Shown: one piece after another, positions 34,635-43,138 of the stretch
How the letters are laid out: every line of letters starts with the position of its first letter
Numbering within the stretch: position 1 is the stretch's first letter
Origin: Mycobacterium pinniadriaticum
GTDB lineage: Bacteria > Actinomycetota > Actinomycetes > Mycobacteriales > Mycobacteriaceae
DNA length: 64,000 nt
Assembly: GCF_026242045.1 (NCBI RefSeq)
Contig: NZ_JAPJDO010000019.1
Span: 48,195 to 112,194 of the forward strand
Direction: 5' to 3'
Notes under the pieces: model-generated
Seen by the model: only the letters and a program-made list of their open reading frames with translations
The model's database searches: none
Told to the model about the DNA's origin: nothing
Program-made: the position numbers and the translations under genes

Positions 34635-34933
34635 TCACCTCGATCCAGCTGTACTGGCGACCCGGCTGCCCGTTCTGCGTGGCGCTGCGCCGCCGGCTGC
34701 GCCGCAGCGGGATTCCGGTCGAGGAGATCAACATCTGGGAGGAACCCCAGGCGGCCGCCCGGGTGCGAGAGGTCGCCGGCGGCAACGAAACGGTCCCCAC
34801 GGTGTTCGTGGGGCAGGACGCTCTGGTCAACCCGAGCCTGAAGGCCATCGAAGCCGTGCTGCGAGAGACTGCCCCGCATCTGCTGGAACAGCAAGCCGGA
34901 CGGTCACGACGGCGTATCTGGCCGTTCAGATGA
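34631..34933 (+). CDS. Mycoredoxin-like glutaredoxin-family protein
   Basis: A 100-residue thioredoxin-fold protein with the active site CPFC near residue 14 (WRPGCPFCVALRRRLR), the cis-proline VPTVFVG near 56 and a basic C-terminal tail RSRRRIWPF. Mycoredoxins reduce mixed disulfides with mycothiol; they are actinobacterial and typically have CxxC at this position. GTG start, coupled to the aldehyde dehydrogenase upstream. It may keep the cysteine-dependent aldehyde dehydrogenases reduced, or serve the convergent peroxiredoxin; both are inferences. Confidence 0.8.
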   Translation: MITSIQLYWRPGCPFCVALRRRLRRSGIPVEEINIWEEPQAAARVREVAGGNETVPTVFVGQDALVNPSLKAIEAVLRETAPHLLEQQAGRSRRRIWPFR

Positions 34934-35279
34934 CGGTTCCGGCGGTTCCGTCCTCACGCACCACCGGGCGGCCGCCGCCGTGCCATGCCTTCATCCCGCC
35001 ACCGAGGTTGTAGACGGTGAGTCCCGCTGCCGCCAGTTTGACTGCCGCAGTCCGTGATCGGTTTCCCGAGCGGCAGATCGCCACGACAGGTTGTGCCTTG
35101 CCGAGCCGAGCGGGATCCAGCTCGCCGAGGCGGATGTGAATCGCGCCCGGCGCGTGTCCCGCCGACCATTCGTCGTCTTCGCGAACGTCGAGCAGTACCG
35201 CCCCGGACTCGTTCGCCAGGCGCACAGCCGCTGCGGCGTCGATGTCTTCCGGTGTCGCCATCATGTCGGTTGTCATCAT
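34926..35279 (-). CDS. Single-domain rhodanese
   Basis: A 117-residue rhodanese. LLDVREDDEWSAGHAPGAIHI near 28 shows the family N-terminal motif, and the active-site loop is CRSGNRSR near 72. Rhodaneses move sulfane sulfur and form a persulfide on the Cys. The ATG at 35279 overlaps the peroxiredoxin stop by one base (TGATG) and has GGAAGAA in front, so it is translated from the same message. The pair is behind the ATACCC-N4-GGGTAT operator. The 3' end overlaps the mycoredoxin-like gene by 8 bases (convergent). Confidence 0.87.
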   Translation of the reverse strand: MMTTDMMATPEDIDAAAAVRLANESGAVLLDVREDDEWSAGHAPGAIHIRLGELDPARLGKAQPVVAICRSGNRSRTAAVKLAAAGLTVYNLGGGMKAWHGGGRPVVREDGTAGTVI

Positions 35280-36001
35280 CACTTCTTCCGGATTGCGCGG
35301 TCGATCTCGTCGGCCGGAATTTCCTTGGTGCAGAAGAACCAGTCCTCGCACTCGACGCCGTCGGTGTCGCCGGCCATCCGTTCCTTGGCGGTGCCGCACG
35401 ACCCCGCCGGGGGAACGATGACCCGGTCGCCGGGCCGCCAGTCTGCGGGTGTCGCGACATCGAAATGATCAGCGGTTTGCAGTGCTTTGACCACACGCAA
35501 CAATTCGTCGAAATTGCGGCCCGTGCTCAGCGGGTAGTAGATGATCGTGCGGATCACACCCTTGGGGTCGACGATGAAGACCGCGCGCACGGCCTTGGTC
35601 GAGTCCTCCCCGGGCATGATCATCCCGTACTTCTGCGCGACCTCCATCGAGATATCCTCCACCAAAGGGAACTTCACCTCGACGTCGTGCATGTCGCGGA
35701 AGGTGATCTTCTCCTTGATGGTGCGCAGCCAGGCGATGTGGCTGTAGAGACCGTCGACCGACAAACCCACCAGTGCGGTGTTGTAGGCGGCGAACTTGTC
35801 GGCCATCGCGGCGAAGGTCATGAACTCGCTGGTGCAGACCGGGGTGAAGTCAGCGGGGTGCGAGAAGAAAATGACCCACTGCCCGACATAGTCAGCCGGG
35901 AAGTTGATCGGGCCCTGGGTGGTCTCCGCGGTGAAGGACGGAGCCGGATCGCCGATCCGGGGCATCCCCGTACCATCCGAGACATGTTCTTCGGTGGTCA
36001 T
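35279..36001 (-). CDS. Prx6-type (1-Cys-like) peroxiredoxin with extra C-terminal cysteines
   Basis: A 240-residue peroxiredoxin that reduces peroxides. The peroxidatic site is DFTPVCTSEF with Cys near residue 56, within FSHPADFTPVC, as in the Prx6/AhpC-like group. The C-terminal part holds three further cysteines (in GSCGTAKER, GVECEDWFFC), which could act as resolving residues or metal ligands. The ATG at 36001 has AAAGGACC upstream; a longer frame would run through the operator and is rejected. First gene of a two-gene operon with the rhodanese; together they suggest defence against peroxide and reactive sulfur. Confidence 0.88.
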   Translation of the reverse strand: MTTEEHVSDGTGMPRIGDPAPSFTAETTQGPINFPADYVGQWVIFFSHPADFTPVCTSEFMTFAAMADKFAAYNTALVGLSVDGLYSHIAWLRTIKEKITFRDMHDVEVKFPLVEDISMEVAQKYGMIMPGEDSTKAVRAVFIVDPKGVIRTIIYYPLSTGRNFDELLRVVKALQTADHFDVATPADWRPGDRVIVPPAGSCGTAKERMAGDTDGVECEDWFFCTKEIPADEIDRAIRKK

Positions 36002-36040
36002 TGGTGGTCCTTTCGTCGTTCTTGCCAATGCCTCCACCAT

Positions 36041-36056
36041 ATACCCATGGGGGTAT
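36041..36056. promoter_or_regulatory. ATACCC-N4-GGGTAT palindrome before the peroxiredoxin gene
   Basis: ATACCCATGGGGGTAT shows the same arms and 4-base spacer as the site at 25215-25230; flanking AT on both sides extends the symmetry. It lies 40 bases upstream of the peroxiredoxin start. CstR-type persulfide sensors and CsoR-type copper sensors use operators of this form; the rhodanese in the operon favours the sulfur alternative. Confidence 0.7.
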
Positions 36057-36187
36057 ATGCGGTACCCTGCTGACGCGCGCGCGGATGTCTGTTGTGTCAC
36101 ACCGGGCCAAGGGTTCTTCGTCGCCCCCTACCACACGGCGCAGTCCAGTCGAGCAGGTCGACATCACGACGGCCACCGGCAAGAACA

Positions 36188-36751
36188 ATGACGGCCATGC
36201 CGGAAACCACTCGACCCGACCAACCGATCGCGATGTTCAACACCCTGTGGTTTCGCCCCGACGGGATGCAGCTCTACGGCGAATACGGCGGGGAGGTGCT
36301 GCCCATCCTGGCCGACGTCGGCGCGGAACTGGTTACGCCGTTCCTCATGGTGGACGAACCGCTCGAGGGCGGATTCGATCCGGACATGGTGGGCTTCGTC
36401 CGCTACCCGTCGGCGGCAGCGTTCGACGACATGGTCGACAGTGACCGCTACCGCCGCGTAGCGCACCTTCGCTCCGATGCGGTCCACCGCGCGGTGTTGA
36501 CTCGGTGCGCCATTGAACCGCCCGACCCCGGTGCGGCGGTGCTCGAGCCAGGCATCGCGGTACTGAACATGCTGTGGTTCCATGACGGCGGCCGCCAGCG
36601 CTACGCCGAATATCTCTCCGCTGTAAAGCCTTTGGTGGAAGCGGCCGGAGGCCGGTTCGCCGTGGTGACCGATCCCGCCTACGCCGAGGTCGGTGCGCTC
36701 AGGACGGCCGCGGTGCGTGAATCGGCCACCACGATCCTTACGGTTCTCTAG
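36188..36751 (+). CDS. Protein with two tandem dimeric alpha-beta barrel (DUF1330-like) units
   Basis: A 187-residue protein with an internal duplication: FNTLWFRPDGMQLYGEY near 15 is echoed by LNMLWFHDGGRQRYAEY near 122, and each is followed by a predicted ferredoxin-like barrel. DUF1330/NIPSNAP-type proteins of this fold have poorly known roles. The start is ATG 36188 or 36197; the frame continues upstream into the divergent promoter region without homology. It is divergent from the peroxiredoxin operon and could share its operator. Confidence 0.65.
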   Translation: MTAMPETTRPDQPIAMFNTLWFRPDGMQLYGEYGGEVLPILADVGAELVTPFLMVDEPLEGGFDPDMVGFVRYPSAAAFDDMVDSDRYRRVAHLRSDAVHRAVLTRCAIEPPDPGAAVLEPGIAVLNMLWFHDGGRQRYAEYLSAVKPLVEAAGGRFAVVTDPAYAEVGALRTAAVRESATTILTVL

Positions 36752-36778
36752 CCGGGAGAACCCGTTTTCGCGATCGGT

Positions 36779-37837
36779 CTAAGGCTCGACGGTGACCTTG
36801 ATGGCCTCACCGCTCTTGACGATGCCGAACGCATCCAGCACGTTGTCGAGGGAGATGTGGCTGGTGATGAGGTCTTTGACCGGAACCTGCCCGGTGGAGA
36901 TGTATTCGAGCGCGCGCTTGTTGTGTTCGGGGGCCGAGCCGTTGGCGCCGTGGATGTGCAGCTGCCGGTAATGCACGACGTTCGAGTCGCAGGTGATCGT
37001 CGGGTTGGTCTTGGGCAGCCCGCCGAAGAACGAGATCCGGCCGTTGCGGGCGGCCATCGCGATGGCCTGCTCCTGGGTGATGTTGGCCGCCGTGGCGGTG
37101 ATGATGACGTCGGCGCCGCGACCACCGGTCAGTTCCATGACTTTGGCGACGACGTCGACGTCGGCGGCGTTGATCACCCCGTCGGGATCGACCGCGTCCG
37201 CTGACATCTTGAGGCGACTGTCGTTGACGTCGACCAGATAGACCGGGCCGCACTTGTGCACGCCCCGGGCGATCCGGATGTGCATGCATCCGATCGGCCC
37301 GGCGCCGAACACGACGACGGTGTCACCCTCTTCGATCCCGAGCAGCTCCTGGGCGTTGATGGCACATGCGAACGGCTCGGCGGCGGACGCCTCGTCGAAG
37401 CCCACGTTGTCCGGAATGCGGTTCAGGCCGTCGACGGCCAGCACCTGCCTGGGCACGATCATGTATTCGGCGAACCCGCCGTCGTACTGGTAACCCACCG
37501 AGGTCTGGTTCTGGCACACCGCCATCCAGCCCTTACGGCATTCGTGGCATGTGCCGCACGGCACCGCGGCGATCACCTGGACCCGGTCGCCGACCCGCCA
37601 GTCGCTGCCATAGGTCGCGTTGACGTCGGCGCCGACCTCGACGACCTCGCCGGCGATCTCGTGCCCGATGGTCCGCGGCGGGGTGAGGTTCTGGTGACCG
37701 TTGTAGAAGATCTTGACGTCGGTGCCGCATGTCGAGCAGTTGCGCACCCGGATCTTGACCTCGTCGGCACCACAGGTGGGCTCGGGAACATCCTCCAGCC
37801 GGACATCCTCCGGGGCGTAGAAGCGCAGGGCTTTCAT
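36779..37837 (-). CDS. Zinc-dependent medium-chain dehydrogenase (polyol/sorbitol type)
   Basis: A 352-residue zinc alcohol dehydrogenase of the sorbitol/threonine dehydrogenase group. The catalytic zinc Cys is in NCSTCGTDVK near 36, GHEIAG near 59 gives the His, and the structural zinc cysteines are in PCGTCHECRKGWMAVC near 94-108. The cofactor fold has VVFGAGPIGCMHIR near 180. The gene is divergent from the fused mannitol-type PTS gene, so oxidation of an imported polyol or a related sugar acid is likely. No phosphate-specific signature was identified, so whether it acts on the phosphorylated polyol is open. Confidence 0.85.
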   Translation of the reverse strand: MKALRFYAPEDVRLEDVPEPTCGADEVKIRVRNCSTCGTDVKIFYNGHQNLTPPRTIGHEIAGEVVEVGADVNATYGSDWRVGDRVQVIAAVPCGTCHECRKGWMAVCQNQTSVGYQYDGGFAEYMIVPRQVLAVDGLNRIPDNVGFDEASAAEPFACAINAQELLGIEEGDTVVVFGAGPIGCMHIRIARGVHKCGPVYLVDVNDSRLKMSADAVDPDGVINAADVDVVAKVMELTGGRGADVIITATAANITQEQAIAMAARNGRISFFGGLPKTNPTITCDSNVVHYRQLHIHGANGSAPEHNKRALEYISTGQVPVKDLITSHISLDNVLDAFGIVKSGEAIKVTVEP

Positions 37838-37907
37838 GGTGCTCGTCCTTCCGATGGTCTCCGGCGAAGCCGGCGATACGACTGTGTGCCAAACAACACC
37901 CTAGCGG

Positions 37908-37977
37908 TAATCCGGGCATAAAACCACACTTTTTTGCGCCCATTTGTGACCGATCTCTTGCGTTGATGCCCGGTTAT
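37908..37977. promoter_or_regulatory. Inverted CCGGGCAT motifs between the polyol dehydrogenase and PTS genes
   Basis: TAATCCGGGCATAA (37908-37921) and, inverted, ATAACCGGGCATCA (37964-37977) share CCGGGCAT and flanking A/T. They lie in the AT-richer divergent promoter region and would fit a DeoR-type repressor such as the one encoded at 40018. Confidence 0.45.
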
Positions 37978-38033
37978 GCGTTTTACTGGGATTCAGATGT
38001 GACAGGCATCACCCCACGATCGGAGGCCCTGAG

Positions 38034-40007
38034 TTGTCCATCACCGAGACGAAGTCCCGCACCGGCGCGAGGGTGCACGTGCAGAAATTCGGCACCTCGC
38101 TGTCGAACATGGTCATGCCCAACATGGGGGCGTTCATCGCGTGGGGCCTGATCACCGCGCTGTTCATCAAGGCCGGTTGGTTGACCGGCATCTTCGCCGG
38201 CCTGCGCGACCCGGGCGGCTGGGTTGCCCAGATCGGCGGCTGGGGCGACTTCGCCGACGGCGGCGTCGTCGCGCCGATGATCACCTACCTGTTGCCGATC
38301 CTGATCGGGTCCACCGGCGGCCGGATGGTCTACGGCACCCGGGGGGCCGTCATCGGCGCCATCGCGACCATGGGCGTCATCGCCGGCTCGGACATCCCGA
38401 TGTTCCTCGGCGCGATGATCATGGGCCCGCTGGGCGCCTGGGCGATGAAGAAGATCGACGCGATCTGGGACGGCAAGATCCGACCCGGTTTCGAGATGCT
38501 GGTCGACAACTTCTCGGCCGGAATCGTCGGGCTCATCATGGTGGTATTCGGCTTCTTCGGGATCGGGCCGATTGTCTCGGCGTTCAGCCGCGCGGCCGGC
38601 AATGTGGTGGATTTCCTGGTCGCCCACGACCTGCTGCCACTGACCTCGATCTTCATCGAGCCGGCCAAGGTGCTGTTCCTCAACAACGCCATCAACCACG
38701 GAGTGCTCACGCCGCTGGGCACCACCCAGGCCCTGGAAACCGGCAAGTCGGTGCTCTTCCTCCTGGAGGCCAATCCCGGCCCCGGTCTGGGAATCCTGCT
38801 GGCCTACATGGCGTTCGGCCGCGGCACTGCGCGGGCCTCGGCTCCGGGCGCGGCGATCATCCACTTCTTCGGCGGCATTCACGAGATCTATTTCCCCTAC
38901 GTACTGATGAAACCGCGGCTGATCGCGGCCACCATCCTGGGCGGGATGACCGGCATCTTCGTCAACGTTCTGTTCGGATCCGGACTTCGCGCACCGGCCG
39001 CACCCGGCTCGATCATCGCGGTGTACGCACAGACCGCGACGGGAAGCTACCTGGGTGTCACGCTCTCGGTCTTCGGGGCCGCCGCAGTCTCGTTCGTCGT
39101 GGCCTCGCTGCTGCTCAAGACCGACCGCTCCACCGACGACGGGGACCTGGTCGCGGCCACCGCGGAGATGGAGGCCCTCAAGGGCAAGAAATCCAGCGTG
39201 GCATCCGCCCTGGTGGGTTCGAAGGCCAGCGGCCCGATCACCAGAATCGTGTTCGCCTGCGATGCCGGTATGGGGTCCTCGGCGATGGGTGCGTCGGTGC
39301 TGCGCAAGAAGATTCACGGTGCCGGTTTCACCGACGTCAAAGTCACCAATCAGGCGATCTCGAACCTCACCGACGACTACGGGTTGGTGGTGACGCACCA
39401 GGACCTCACCGCACGAGCCCGCCAGAAGACGCCGTCGGCGACCCACGTGTCCGTCGAGAACTTCATGAACGCCCCGCAGTACGACGAGATCGTGGACCTG
39501 CTCGGCAGCGTCAACGGCGCCGCCGGCGCCGCCGGCGGCCCGACTGCCGAAGCGGCCGCTGAGGACGAGCCCGCCGAGGACGTGCTCAACGTGAATTCCA
39601 TTGTGCTGGCCGGCACCGCCACCACCCGAGACGCGGCGATCAGCGAGGCGGGCCGGTTGCTGGTGGCGTGTGGTGCCGTCGAACCGGCCTATGTCGACGC
39701 CATGCACGAGCGAGAGGGTTCGGTGTCCACCTACATGGGTAACGGTCTGGCCATTCCGCACGGAACCAACGAGGCCAAAGACTCGATCCGGCGCACCGGG
39801 ATCTCGTTCGTGCGCTATGCCGAGCCGATCGACTGGAATGGCAAGCCGGCCGAGTTCGTCGTCGGCATCGCCGGTGCCGGAAAGGACCACATGGCGTTGC
39901 TGACCAAGATCGCCGGGGTGTTCCTGAATTCCGACGAGGTGGCCCGGCTTCGGGATGCCACCAGCGCCGAGGAGGTCCAGTCGGTGCTCGGCGGCGCCGG
40001 CGGGTGA
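38034..40007 (+). CDS. mtlA: Fused mannitol-type PTS transporter EIICBA
   Basis: A 657-residue fused PTS permease of the mannitol family. The EIIC membrane part (about 1-345) has several hydrophobic helices and the family motif HFFGGIHEIYFPYVLMKP with the substrate-binding GGIHEIYFPY. The EIIB domain has its phosphorylation Cys409 in FACDAGMGSSAMG. The EIIA domain has its phosphorylated His576 in AIPHGTNEAK. It imports and phosphorylates a hexitol such as mannitol. The start is TTG at 38034 with CGGAGG six bases upstream. The general PTS proteins (HPr, EI) are not in the window. A DeoR regulator follows 10 bases after its stop. Confidence 0.9.
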   Translation: MSITETKSRTGARVHVQKFGTSLSNMVMPNMGAFIAWGLITALFIKAGWLTGIFAGLRDPGGWVAQIGGWGDFADGGVVAPMITYLLPILIGSTGGRMVYGTRGAVIGAIATMGVIAGSDIPMFLGAMIMGPLGAWAMKKIDAIWDGKIRPGFEMLVDNFSAGIVGLIMVVFGFFGIGPIVSAFSRAAGNVVDFLVAHDLLPLTSIFIEPAKVLFLNNAINHGVLTPLGTTQALETGKSVLFLLEANPGPGLGILLAYMAFGRGTARASAPGAAIIHFFGGIHEIYFPYVLMKPRLIAATILGGMTGIFVNVLFGSGLRAPAAPGSIIAVYAQTATGSYLGVTLSVFGAAAVSFVVASLLLKTDRSTDDGDLVAATAEMEALKGKKSSVASALVGSKASGPITRIVFACDAGMGSSAMGASVLRKKIHGAGFTDVKVTNQAISNLTDDYGLVVTHQDLTARARQKTPSATHVSVENFMNAPQYDEIVDLLGSVNGAAGAAGGPTAEAAAEDEPAEDVLNVNSIVLAGTATTRDAAISEAGRLLVACGAVEPAYVDAMHEREGSVSTYMGNGLAIPHGTNEAKDSIRRTGISFVRYAEPIDWNGKPAEFVVGIAGAGKDHMALLTKIAGVFLNSDEVARLRDATSAEEVQSVLGGAGG

Positions 40008-40017
40008 GAATACGGAC

Positions 40018-40776
40018 GTGGATTCGGACACCCGTCAAGGCCGCATCGTCGAGTTCGCCCGCACCAGGGGGCGGGTCGAGGTAGTCGCGCTGGCCGAGGA
40101 ACTCGACGTCGCGGCCGAGACGATCCGCCGCGACCTGAAGGTTCTGGCCGGCCGTAGAATGCTCAAGCGCGTCCACGGCGGCGCCGTCCCGCTGGAGACC
40201 GCCGCCTTCGAGTCGACAGTCGAGTATCGCAGCCAGGTGGATCTCGCCGAGAAGCACCGGATCGCGGGTGGTGCGACCGATCTGTTACACGGGGCCGAAA
40301 CCGTCTACCTGGACGAGGGTTTCACCCCGCGGCTGATCGCCGAGCGGCTCGCCGACGAGGAGCTGACGGTGGTCACGTCATCGCTGCTGGCCGCCGAGGC
40401 GCTGGCACACAGCGAATCGGTGACGGTCCTGCTGCTCGGCGGACGGATGCGGGGCCGCACCCTGGCGACCGTGGATCATTGGGCGACTGACATGCTGGGC
40501 CGCCTGGTGATCGATATCGCTTACCTTGGGACGAACGGGATTTCACCCGAACACGGCCTCACCACACCGGATCCGGCGGTGGCGGCGGTGAAGCAGACCG
40601 CGGTCAAGGTCGCGCGCCGCCGGGTTCTGGTGGCCGCACACACGAAGTTCGGTGTGAGCAGTTTCTGCCGGTTCGCCGAAGTTTCGGATTTCGACGCGAT
40701 CGTGACCGGCACCGAGCTGCCGCTGACCGAGGCGCGCCGGTACGAGGCCATGGGACCGTCCGTGGTGCGGACCTAG
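40018..40776 (+). CDS. DeoR-family regulator
   Basis: A 252-residue DeoR-type repressor. The N-terminal helix-turn-helix shows the family signature VVALAEELDVAAETIRRDL at 21-39, followed by KRVHGGAV. The C-terminal sugar-phosphate sensor domain has VYLDEGFTPRLIAE near 93, LGGRMRG near 140, YLGTNGISPEHGLTTPDP near 167, and KFGVSSFCRFA near 210. The start is GTG at 40018, chosen from the HTH position. It follows the PTS gene closely and probably controls it in response to a sugar or polyol phosphate. Confidence 0.88.
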   Translation: MDSDTRQGRIVEFARTRGRVEVVALAEELDVAAETIRRDLKVLAGRRMLKRVHGGAVPLETAAFESTVEYRSQVDLAEKHRIAGGATDLLHGAETVYLDEGFTPRLIAERLADEELTVVTSSLLAAEALAHSESVTVLLLGGRMRGRTLATVDHWATDMLGRLVIDIAYLGTNGISPEHGLTTPDPAVAAVKQTAVKVARRRVLVAAHTKFGVSSFCRFAEVSDFDAIVTGTELPLTEARRYEAMGPSVVRT

Positions 40777-40782
40777 CTCGGC

Positions 40783-41763
40783 CTAGGGACCTCGGCGGGT
40801 GAGCCGGTGATACAGCGCGGCGGCCTCGGTTCGGTTGGCCGCCCCCAGCTTCCGGAGGATCCGCTTGACGTGAACCTTCACCGTGTTCTCGGCCAGGAAC
40901 AAGCCGGTGGCGATCTGGGCGTTTGTCTTTCCCAAAGCGATGCTGCGCAACACATCCCATTCACGCGGCGAAAGCCGTTCGGTGGCATGTTCGGCGCTCG
41001 GTAACGGGGACACCGCGGCCAGTCGTATCGGCGCCGGCTGGTTCGGCGATCCCTCACACCCGTCGCCTGCCCGGTCACCTGGGGAGACCGAGGCCTGATT
41101 GATCGCCTTCAGCCGGTCGGCGAGCTGCGCACGCTCGATGGCCAGCCCCAGGCCACCCGCGTACAGACCGAGCAGCCGGCGGTCCATCTCGGCAACGCTG
41201 CGATCCGGATATCGGTCGGCATGCACCATCGCCACCGGGAAGCCCCACGCCTGTACCGGCGCGGCGACGTAATCGGTTGTCCGCGCGAACCTCACGAGCT
41301 TACGGAAGACTCGGGGGTGCGATTGGGCCTCGGAGACCAGAATCGGGACTCCGCTGAGCAGCATCTCGGACTCGAGCAACTGGCCGGTGAGCGCCCGGGA
41401 ATGCGCGGTTCCGAACGCCAAGAGCTGCTCGGCGAAGTCGGGATCATCCACGGCATGGGCACTTTGGGTCAGCCAGATGCCATGGTCCACCCGGGAGAGC
41501 AAGACTCGGCTGAAGCCGATCTGACCGGCCGCCTCGGCGGCCCGCGCCAGTAGCTCATCCATCGAGGAGGACACGATGAGCTGGTCGAGCGCCTTCTGCA
41601 CGCCGACGATCAAGTCGCCCGGGTCGGGCCGGCGCACGTCGCTTCGCACCCGGGCGGTGCCACCCACCACAGCGGGCAGGTGACTCAGCGAAGTCGCGCC
41701 GGATGTCTTCACCGTCGCATCGAGACGACCGATCACCATCAGGAGACTACGCCGACCGCTCAC
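40783..41763 (-). CDS. LuxR-type regulator with GAF-like sensor domain
   Basis: A 326-residue regulator. A GAF-like sensor domain is suggested at about 60-215 (LDQLIVSSSMDELLARAAEA ... VLLSRVDHGIWL). The LuxR helix-turn-helix lies at about 262-320, with LSPREWDVLRSIALGKTNAQ and the recognition helix ENTVKVHVKRILRKLG. Unlike NarL-type regulators there is no receiver domain. The start is GTG 41763 or ATG 41739; neither has a good ribosome site. It is convergent with the DeoR gene. Target unknown; the flanking intergenic region before the catabolic island (41764-41931) is AT-rich and promoter-like. Confidence 0.82.
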   Translation of the reverse strand: MSGRRSLLMVIGRLDATVKTSGATSLSHLPAVVGGTARVRSDVRRPDPGDLIVGVQKALDQLIVSSSMDELLARAAEAAGQIGFSRVLLSRVDHGIWLTQSAHAVDDPDFAEQLLAFGTAHSRALTGQLLESEMLLSGVPILVSEAQSHPRVFRKLVRFARTTDYVAAPVQAWGFPVAMVHADRYPDRSVAEMDRRLLGLYAGGLGLAIERAQLADRLKAINQASVSPGDRAGDGCEGSPNQPAPIRLAAVSPLPSAEHATERLSPREWDVLRSIALGKTNAQIATGLFLAENTVKVHVKRILRKLGAANRTEAAALYHRLTRRGP

Positions 41764-41931
41764 TTATGTCTATAGCTGATACGCAGTAGCGGCCAGCCAT
41801 GTAGCCCTAATGTCCCACGCAGATAGCTATTTTCTCGAACTCATGTATTTTTTTAGTACGTTCCAGATTCGCGCTCGATAGGATCTGGGAAGATGTTGCG
41901 ATCCGGCGAGCAGGAAGGAGCATTCACCGCA

Positions 41932-43134
41932 ATGCAGCCAACCGTCCCGGCCGTCAGGCGCAGGCCGAAGGACCGCAAGAAGCAAATCCTCGACCAGGCC
42001 GCACGGCTGTTCATCGACCGCGGATTCCATTCGGTCAAGCTGGAGGAGATTGCCGAAGCGGCCGGCGTGACGGCCCGCGCCCTCTATCGCCACTACGACA
42101 ACAAGCAGGCCCTGCTCACCGCGGCCATCTTGAACGCGCAGGACGAGTACCAGAGTGTCCGCAACCCCGAGGGCCGGACAGAGTCGGCGGCCCGTCCCTT
42201 GCATGACGAGTTGCCCGAACTACTCTCGGCCGCGGTCGAGACGAGGGCGCTGACCGTCCTGTGGCAACGGGAGGCGCGATATCTCACCGAGGACGACCGG
42301 GCGGAAGTGCGCAGCCGCATCAATGCCATCGTGGCCGGCATCCAAGCCGGCGTTCGGCTGGAGATGCCGCAGCTGAGCCCCCAACACATCGAATTACGAG
42401 CGTGGGCCGCATCGAGCACCCTGACCAGTCTCGGGCGGCACAATCTCAGCCTGCCGGCAACCGAACTCAAAGATGTCCTTTACCGGGCGTGTATGGCGGC
42501 TGCGCAAACCCCGCCGATCGGTGCGCTCGAACCGATGGAGACCCCGGCTGACCGGGAGGCGGCGTCGTTCTCCCGATACGAGACGCTGCTGGCCGCCGGC
42601 GCACAGCTGTTCCGCGCTCGCGGATTTCCCGCCGTCAGCACGGCCGATATCGGCAAACGTGTGGGTATCGCAGGGCCGGGCCTGTACCGCTCGTTCTCCT
42701 CCAAACAGGCCATCCTCGACACTCTGGTTCGCCGCCTCGACGAATGGTCGGCGCTGGAGTGCATCCGCGCCCTGCGCACGAATAACCCTGCGGTGCAACG
42801 GCTGGAGCAACTCGTCGCCGGACGGGTTCGGATCAGTCTGGAGAACCCCGACCTGGTGTCGGTGTCGATCACCGAACTGGCATACGCGTCCGCGGAGGTG
42901 CGCGACACCATCGTCAGGAATCAAGCCGACCGGGACGGGGTGTGGATCGACCTGATTCGCACGCTGGTCCCGCAGACCAGCGTCGCGCAGGCCCGCCTAC
43001 TGGTAGCCGCCGCCGTCAGTTTCATCGAAGACGTTTCGCGGACATGGCATCTCACCCGCAGGACCGACGTCGCCCTGGAGATGACCACCATCGCGTGCGC
43101 GATCCTGACCAGCCAGGCAAGCACCGACCGGTGA
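41932..43134 (+). CDS. Double TetR-type regulator (two TetR modules in one chain)
   Basis: A 400-residue protein with two complete TetR-like modules. The first HTH is at about 10-58 (RKKQILDQAARLFIDRGFHS to TARALYRHYDNKQALL), the second at about 205-255 (RYETLLAAGAQLFRARGFPA to GPGLYRSFSSKQAIL), each followed by its own helical domain. Normal TetR proteins have one module and act as dimers; this one may act as a pseudo-dimer or bind two different half-sites. ATG 41932 is used because GAAGGAG lies upstream; ATG 41893 is also possible. Head of the 41.9-60.8 kb island, which it may control. Confidence 0.85.
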   Translation: MQPTVPAVRRRPKDRKKQILDQAARLFIDRGFHSVKLEEIAEAAGVTARALYRHYDNKQALLTAAILNAQDEYQSVRNPEGRTESAARPLHDELPELLSAAVETRALTVLWQREARYLTEDDRAEVRSRINAIVAGIQAGVRLEMPQLSPQHIELRAWAASSTLTSLGRHNLSLPATELKDVLYRACMAAAQTPPIGALEPMETPADREAASFSRYETLLAAGAQLFRARGFPAVSTADIGKRVGIAGPGLYRSFSSKQAILDTLVRRLDEWSALECIRALRTNNPAVQRLEQLVAGRVRISLENPDLVSVSITELAYASAEVRDTIVRNQADRDGVWIDLIRTLVPQTSVAQARLLVAAAVSFIEDVSRTWHLTRRTDVALEMTTIACAILTSQASTDR

Positions 43135-43138
43135 GCGC

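Noticed and set aside
37983..40031. A 682-codon frame on the minus strand opposite the PTS gene
   Set aside because: It is a shadow of the well-supported EIICBA gene, with composition typical of antisense frames in high-GC DNA and no domain.
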